In this document: positions 59,707-64,000 of the stretch, in pieces
Numbering within the stretch: the stretch's first letter is position 1
Layout: every line of letters begins with the position of its first letter
Assembly (NCBI RefSeq): GCF_001659725.1
Contig: NZ_CP015922.1
Location: 1,550,001-1,614,000, forward strand
DNA: 64,000 nucleotides
Reading direction: 5' to 3'
Source: Polynucleobacter wuianus
Lineage (GTDB): Bacteria > Pseudomonadota > Gammaproteobacteria > Burkholderiales > Burkholderiaceae
Program-made: the position numbers and the translations under genes
Notes under the pieces: model-generated
Told to the model about the DNA's origin: nothing
The model's input: the letters and a program-made list of their open reading frames with translations, nothing else
Databases searched by the model: none

Positions 59707-61520
59707 ATCCAGTACAACAAGCTTGGTTTGATGCAAACTTAATCGCCATTCTTTTGGCTATTAACCCGCGTGGCTTAAAAGGAGTATCAATAAAGAGCCA
59801 GTTTGGCCCCATCAGAGATTCCTGGCTTAATTATTTTATAAATCTATTGCCCGCAGACAGTAAAGTTATTAAAGCTCCGGCAAATTTATCCTCTGAGCAA
59901 TTATTTGGATCATTAGATATTGAAAGCGCTCTTTTGTCTGGAGAATTTAAGGTTAGTCAGGGCCTTCTAGAAAGACTGGGCGGACAATATCTTCTTTTGC
60001 CCATGGCTGAGAGAATGAATTTACAGGCGCTAACTCATATTTCTCAGGCTTTGGATGAAAAAAATCTTTTCAATCACCCTCATGCGGCCAACAATGATCA
60101 CTTTGGAATAATTGTCTTTGATGAGTCTGAGTTCCAAGAGGAGGGCGTTAACCTACGATTGTTAGATAGGCTTGCGTTTGGGATTTATCTCGATCGTTTT
60201 TCAATTAACGATACTAAGAAATATATAGAAGTTACCCCGTCCGATATTAAGGATGCTATAGCATTGCTACCATCTGTAACTTGCCCCCAAGACTTGATGG
60301 AGGTGCTCATAAAGGCCGGTCTCAGCCTTGGAATTTCATCATTAAGAGCCAATCAATTTGCATTAGAGGCTGCCAAGTCGCTAGCTGCACTGAGGGGATT
60401 AATTAGGGTGGGCCAAGAAGAGGTAATTGATGCTGCACGACTTGTCTACACCCATCTTAAAAGTATGCAATCACCGCCCGAAGAGGGGGCAGATAATAAA
60501 ACAGATGACAGCGAAGATGTTGAAGGTAATCAGGAAAGTCAACATAACTCAGACAATGAACTTTCAAAAGAGGAAGAAACGTCTGATTTAGAAAATATAG
60601 ATCCTCCATCTTCTACTGATGAATTGGAAGAGTTAGTGGTTGAAGCTGTTCAGGCTTCTTTACCCCCAAAATTTATGATGCGGATGAATCAGACTCTAAG
60701 GTCGACTAAGACTAAAGCGAGTATTGCTGGTAAATCGGGATCAATTGAGAAAAGCTTTGCCAGCGGGAGACCTCATGGTGCGAGAAAAGGGCTTCCTGGT
60801 AATGGCAGGCGCCTTGATATCTTAAAAAGTATTCGATCTGCTATCCCATGGCAAAGAATACGCGCTCAACAGAACAACGCTTTCTTAAAATCAGATAATG
60901 GAAGCAAAATTCAATTTAGAGCAGAAGATTTACATACCAAACAATATTTGAAACGCCGAGGCACGATAACTATATTTTTGGTGGACGCGTCTGGCTCATC
61001 AGCAACTCAACGATTATCGGAGGCTAAAGGCGCTTTAGAAGAATTATTGAGTCAATGCTACATTCGACGCGATGAAGTAGCGATGCTGTCTATGCGAGGA
61101 TCTAAGGTAGAAATTGTTTTACCACCAACTAGGTCGCTAGTTAGAGCAAAAAGAAATTTAGCTACCTTACCCGGGGGTGGTGGCACCCCTCTTGCATTGG
61201 GACTTCGTTCCGCTAATGAAATGGCAAGTTCATCAGAGCGTAAAGGATTGACGCCAATCATCGTAATCATGACCGATGGTAAGGCAAATGTTAATTTGAA
61301 TGGCGTAGGCGGAAGAGCGGGGGCTCACAATGATGCAATTACCGCCGCAAAAGAGTTAAGCATGAAGAGTCATCGAATTTTATTCGTAGACACTTCACCT
61401 CAACCCGAAAAATTAGCCCAAGAGCTTGCTGGGATAATGGCTGCACAATATTTCCCCCTTCCATATACCGGGTCCAGAAAAAAAATTACATCGGCAGCTA
61501 TTCAGTTGGCAAATTTCTAA
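59703..61520 (+). CDS. bchD: Magnesium chelatase subunit BchD
   Basis: A 605-residue subunit with three parts: an N-terminal AAA-like region with degenerate Walker A (residues 1-240), an acidic Glu/Asp/Ser linker (about 255-310), and a C-terminal von Willebrand A domain. The metal site Asp-Ala-Ser-Gly-Ser-Ser is near residue 428 and Met-Thr-Asp-Gly-Lys-Ala near residue 523. It joins the BchI ring to BchH. Its 3' end overlaps a small convergent gene by 23 bp. Confidence 0.95.
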   Translation: MNPVQQAWFDANLIAILLAINPRGLKGVSIKSQFGPIRDSWLNYFINLLPADSKVIKAPANLSSEQLFGSLDIESALLSGEFKVSQGLLERLGGQYLLLPMAERMNLQALTHISQALDEKNLFNHPHAANNDHFGIIVFDESEFQEEGVNLRLLDRLAFGIYLDRFSINDTKKYIEVTPSDIKDAIALLPSVTCPQDLMEVLIKAGLSLGISSLRANQFALEAAKSLAALRGLIRVGQEEVIDAARLVYTHLKSMQSPPEEGADNKTDDSEDVEGNQESQHNSDNELSKEEETSDLENIDPPSSTDELEELVVEAVQASLPPKFMMRMNQTLRSTKTKASIAGKSGSIEKSFASGRPHGARKGLPGNGRRLDILKSIRSAIPWQRIRAQQNNAFLKSDNGSKIQFRAEDLHTKQYLKRRGTITIFLVDASGSSATQRLSEAKGALEELLSQCYIRRDEVAMLSMRGSKVEIVLPPTRSLVRAKRNLATLPGGGGTPLALGLRSANEMASSSERKGLTPIIVIMTDGKANVNLNGVGGRAGAHNDAITAAKELSMKSHRILFVDTSPQPEKLAQELAGIMAAQYFPLPYTGSRKKITSAAIQLANF

Positions 61521-61638
61521 TATAGGCTTGCTCTCGAATTTTTCGGAGAACCTTTTTGCCTTTGATGTAAGCATTTAAAAACATCCCAAGACCAAGGGCA
61601 ATGCAGACAATTATCAATACATTGTTAAGGGTTGACAT
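61498..61638 (-). CDS. Small single-span membrane protein after bchO
   Basis: A 46-residue frame not usually listed because of its size. The ATG overlaps the 3' end of bchO by 14 bp and has a strong ribosome site (GAGGAG close upstream, with GGAGG further back). One helix (Val-Leu-Ile-Ile-Val-Cys-Ile-Ala-Leu-Gly-Leu-Gly-Met) is followed by a basic tail (Lys-Gly-Lys-Lys-Val-Leu-Arg-Lys). It runs against the end of bchD with 23 bp overlap. Likely coupled to bchO; function unknown. Confidence 0.6.
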   Translation of the reverse strand: MSTLNNVLIIVCIALGLGMFLNAYIKGKKVLRKIREQAYIRNLPTE

Positions 61639-62503
61639 TCTCCTCTTCCTCCTTATTTAGGGCATTCTGAATTAAGTTCAGAGCCATTTCTTCATCGCCT
61701 TCGTGAAATAAGTGGCCACCTTTTAGCTCAATCACTTTTGCTTTATCAAAATATTCCCTAATTACGTCACGTAAATTTTTAATTGGTATCCAACCATCAT
61801 CTTCTGAGAGGATGAAGGTCAATTTTGATTTTATTAATTTGCATTTCTTTAGCAAAATCGCTATGTCTGTTCCTGCCATGAAGCTCATAGAGCCATTAAG
61901 ATGTTCTGCGCTATTAAATAAAGCCTTATATTTCTCTCTTTTATCAGGGCTTAACTTTGTTTTCGTTGAGTCTAAAAGTCCATCAATAATCTTGGTGTGA
62001 GGTAATAGGTCACTTAATATGGAAGTGAAGAATGACGAAGTAACAATTGGATTTAATAGTGGGGCTATAAAGTTTTGATAAAAGCTAGGTAAGGTAATCA
62101 GGGATGGGTTTAGCCCAATGATTTCTTTGGGCTGCTCATTAGTGAGTGCGTAACTTAATCCAAGTGTTGCACCAGCTGAATGACCAATAATGTAATCAAA
62201 ATATTGAATACCTAAACCCTCCCTTAACCTTGTGAGTTGGGTTGCAAGCTCATCTAAGCTGAAGGACTTTTTCGTAACACTCGTTGTAAAACCATGGCCC
62301 GGCAAGTCAGGTGCAATCACGGTGTAATTCTTTGCTAACTCTGAAAAGATTGTGCCCCAGGTGTGTGCTGAAGAACCAGTTCCATGAAGCATGAGAATGT
62401 GTTTTGGCGAATTACCCCCAACTTGTACATGCCAAGATAGGTCCTCGGTCTTTATCTCTCTACTGAAGGATTGATTAGGCCAATCCTTTGGGATGTTTTT
62501 CAT
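61625..62503 (-). CDS. bchO: BchO, alpha/beta hydrolase of the photosynthesis cluster
   Basis: A 292-residue alpha/beta-hydrolase. The oxyanion-type His-Gly-Thr-Gly-Ser-Ser motif is near residue 40, nucleophile Ser in Gly-His-Ser-Ala-Gly-Ala near residue 108, a later Asp in Ser-Glu-Asp-Asp-Gly-Trp, and the likely catalytic His in Gly-Gly-His-Leu-Phe-His. BchO is conserved beside bchID in purple bacteria, where its role around Mg-chelatase is not settled. Here it is on the opposite strand from bchD and diverges from crtE. Confidence 0.9.
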   Translation of the reverse strand: MKNIPKDWPNQSFSREIKTEDLSWHVQVGGNSPKHILMLHGTGSSAHTWGTIFSELAKNYTVIAPDLPGHGFTTSVTKKSFSLDELATQLTRLREGLGIQYFDYIIGHSAGATLGLSYALTNEQPKEIIGLNPSLITLPSFYQNFIAPLLNPIVTSSFFTSILSDLLPHTKIIDGLLDSTKTKLSPDKREKYKALFNSAEHLNGSMSFMAGTDIAILLKKCKLIKSKLTFILSEDDGWIPIKNLRDVIREYFDKAKVIELKGGHLFHEGDEEMALNLIQNALNKEEEENVNP

Positions 62504-62551
62504 TTGTTCTAAAACTTCACTGTAATTAAGGGTAAACCCGAATAAATAAGT

Positions 62552-62614
62552 TTGACAGCTCGATCAATTGTGTCTATATTTTTTTACATATTAAATTGTA
62601 TTTTAATTTAGACA
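62552..62614 (+). promoter_or_regulatory. crtE promoter with tandem PpsR/CrtJ-type boxes
   Basis: A consensus-like sigma-70 promoter: TTGACA at 62552-62557, 17-bp spacer, TATATT at 62575-62580. Two sites fit TGT-N12-ACA: 62571-62588, covering the -10 element, and 62597-62614, with 8 bp between. This is the operator layout of the aerobic/light repressor PpsR (CrtJ) in purple bacteria. The same sites could affect divergent bchO. The ppsR gene is not in the window. Confidence 0.8.
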
Positions 62615-62642
62615 AAGCTATTTCCTTCATAGGGGCAAGATC

Positions 62643-63548
62643 ATGTCACCAATTAAGCATTTGGATCGGGCATTAGAGCAGGCGTTGAAATCGCACGAGT
62701 CTATGAAGGGACCTCCTTCGCTAAGCAAGGCTATTAGACATGCTGTTTTTCCTGGTGGTGCACGGATTAGGCCTCAGTTGACTTTGGCAGTGGCTCAAGC
62801 CTGTGGAAATGATGACCCCCAATTATCGATGGCTAGTGCAATTTCCATTGAAATGATTCACTGCGCCTCCTTAGTTCATGATGATTTACCTTGTTTTGAT
62901 AATGCAGATATGCGGCGCGGTCAGACATCAGTTCATAAAGAATATGGCGAAAGGTTGGCCGTCTTAACTGGCGATGCGCTGATTGTTATGGCTTATGAAA
63001 CAGTTGCAGCTGCTTCAAGAAGATCCTCTCATCGCTTAGCACCAATTATCAAAACGATTTCACAGGGCGTTGGAGCGCCATTTGGAATTATTGCAGGACA
63101 GTCTTGGGAGTGTGAGACACAAGCCAACCTTAGCGACTATCAGAGAGCTAAAACTGGAGCGTTGTTTGCTGCGGCAACCTCAAGTGGTGCGCAGGCTGCT
63201 GGAGCTGATGCCGAGACATGGAGGGGTTTGGGTGAATGGCTTGGCGAAGCATATCAAATTGCAGATGATATTCGAGATGTATTAGGTGATGCGCAATTTT
63301 TGGGTAAGCCTGCAGGGCAAGACCAGGAACATCATCGCCCTAGCTCTGCAAAAGAATTGGGATTAAATGGAGCTGTTGAGCATTTTGATTTGTTGGTTGG
63401 TAAGGCAGTGGCATCCATCCCTAGTTGCATAGGCGATAAGGCGCTAAAAAAATTAGTCGCATTTGAGGCCGAGAGATTACTGCCTTCATCATGGTTTGAG
63501 CGTGGTGAAAGACACATTGCTATTGAAACCCTTCGTCAGGCTGCATAG
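62643..63548 (+). CDS. crtE: Geranylgeranyl diphosphate synthase
   Basis: A 301-residue trans-prenyltransferase making C20 diphosphate for carotenoids and the bacteriochlorophyll tail. The first Asp-rich motif is His-Asp-Asp-Leu-Pro-Cys-Phe-Asp near residue 79 and the second is Asp-Asp-Ile-Arg-Asp near residue 207. AGGGGCA precedes the ATG. It is followed by a crtF-like gene, and placed after bchIDO, so the carotenoid role (not IspA) is favoured. Confidence 0.93.
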   Translation: MSPIKHLDRALEQALKSHESMKGPPSLSKAIRHAVFPGGARIRPQLTLAVAQACGNDDPQLSMASAISIEMIHCASLVHDDLPCFDNADMRRGQTSVHKEYGERLAVLTGDALIVMAYETVAAASRRSSHRLAPIIKTISQGVGAPFGIIAGQSWECETQANLSDYQRAKTGALFAAATSSGAQAAGADAETWRGLGEWLGEAYQIADDIRDVLGDAQFLGKPAGQDQEHHRPSSAKELGLNGAVEHFDLLVGKAVASIPSCIGDKALKKLVAFEAERLLPSSWFERGERHIAIETLRQAA

Positions 63549-63562
63549 CGCGCCTAATTAGA

Positions 63563-64000
63563 GTGCCTCAAGCCCGAACAATTCCGATTGAACAAGACCA
63601 AAGTGAGTATGGTCTGTTGGATAGGTTATTTATCTACAAAGATAAGCTAATAGCAAATTCTCGATTCCAAAACACAGTCGCAAAAATTCCATTTCTAAGA
63701 CGTATCGCAAAAAAAAGAGCTAATCAATTATTTGATGTAATGGTGGGTTTTGTATATTCCCAAATCCTTCTAGCTTGTATACGCCTAAATCTTTTTAATC
63801 ATTTAAAAAACGGCCCATTAACTTTAGAGGCCATAAAAAATAAATGTGGTTTAGAGCAAGCACCTCTAAAACAATTACTAGACGCCGCCGTATCAATTGA
63901 TTTATTAGAAATTCGTAGCAATCAAAAATTTGGTTTGGGAAAGTTAGGTGCGCCGCTAGTTGAGAATTCTGCTTTAGCGGCAATGATTGAGCACCATACT
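63563..64000 (+). CDS. crtF: CrtF-like carotenoid O-methyltransferase (3' end outside the window)
   Basis: The first 146 residues of a protein running off the window. The GTG at 63563 lies 15 bp after crtE. Residues about 60-130 match the N-terminal dimerisation/winged-helix domain of SAM-dependent O-methyltransferases (Gly-Pro-Leu-Thr-Leu-Glu-Ala-Ile-Lys-Asn, then Leu-Lys-Gln-Leu-Leu-Asp-Ala-Ala). The catalytic domain is not yet reached. Context crtE-crtF is standard in purple bacteria. BchU or another methyltransferase is less likely. Confidence 0.75.
   Translation, partial: MPQARTIPIEQDQSEYGLLDRLFIYKDKLIANSRFQNTVAKIPFLRRIAKKRANQLFDVMVGFVYSQILLACIRLNLFNHLKNGPLTLEAIKNKCGLEQAPLKQLLDAAVSIDLLEIRSNQKFGLGKLGAPLVENSALAAMIEHHT

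Overview
The window reads as chromosome of a freshwater betaproteobacterium of the Burkholderiaceae, most likely a Polynucleobacter that carries a photosynthesis gene cluster. This is judged from moderate GC, the many orphan Bug-type binding proteins, a complete cbb3 oxidase cluster, a ccmA-I operon, and a right end that enters a bch/crt cluster of the aerobic anoxygenic phototroph type. No species marker (rRNA) is present, so the genus is an inference. LAYOUT: 1-4234 is a + strand catabolic or uptake group (MmgE/PrpD, D-2-hydroxyacid dehydrogenase, two-part ChrA, Bug receptor). 4277-9936 is mixed housekeeping: fluoride channel, DODA-type dioxygenase, two small proteins, M50 protease, cytochrome c', cytochrome b561, MFS and 3-hydroxyacyl-CoA dehydrogenase. 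10022-16169 is a carboxylate or sugar-acid module: hydroxyacid dehydrogenase, DHDPS-family lyase, TAXI receptor, fused TRAP permease and a convergent enolase-superfamily enzyme. 16300-21089 holds an M23 peptidase, UspA, DUF2177, SulP and a TauE/SafE-like protein. 21162-29889 is microaerobic respiration: an FNR regulator and ccoI-S-N-O-Q-P-G-fixH on the minus strand, with a perfect FNR box before ccoN. 29893-36971 has an MFS, two Bug receptors, a split AtuA pair, a 2OG-Fe dioxygenase and a membrane-anchored TAXI protein. 37018-43848 is the cytochrome c maturation operon ccmABCDEFGHI, read leftwards with nearly all genes overlapping. It supplies heme attachment for the c-type subunits of cbb3 and for cytochrome c'. 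43992-48252 is an insertion-sequence zone: an IS3-family element, an alkaline phosphatase gene and an IS30-family element. 48284-52592 is the most unusual part. A tRNA with anticodon CAU is interrupted in its anticodon loop by a 212-nt group I intron closely resembling the Azoarcus tRNA-Ile intron. An exact 128-bp repeat (intron 3' end, tRNA 3' exon and terminator) recurs 3.4 kb downstream and brackets a cassette of haloacid dehalogenase, MHS-family permease and GntR regulator. Palindromes and a diverged structured repeat lie around the unit. This looks like a small genomic island at a tRNA/intron attachment site with no recombinase of its own left. 52707-53886 holds small, poorly known genes. 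54059-64000 is the edge of the photosynthesis region: HiPIP, hemF, an ABC exporter, a CDGSH protein, hemC, bchI, bchD, bchO, crtE and the start of crtF. A textbook sigma-70 promoter overlapped by tandem TGT-N12-ACA (PpsR/CrtJ-type) boxes lies before crtE. There is no CRISPR array, and no integrase, toxin-antitoxin pair or restriction system was recognised.
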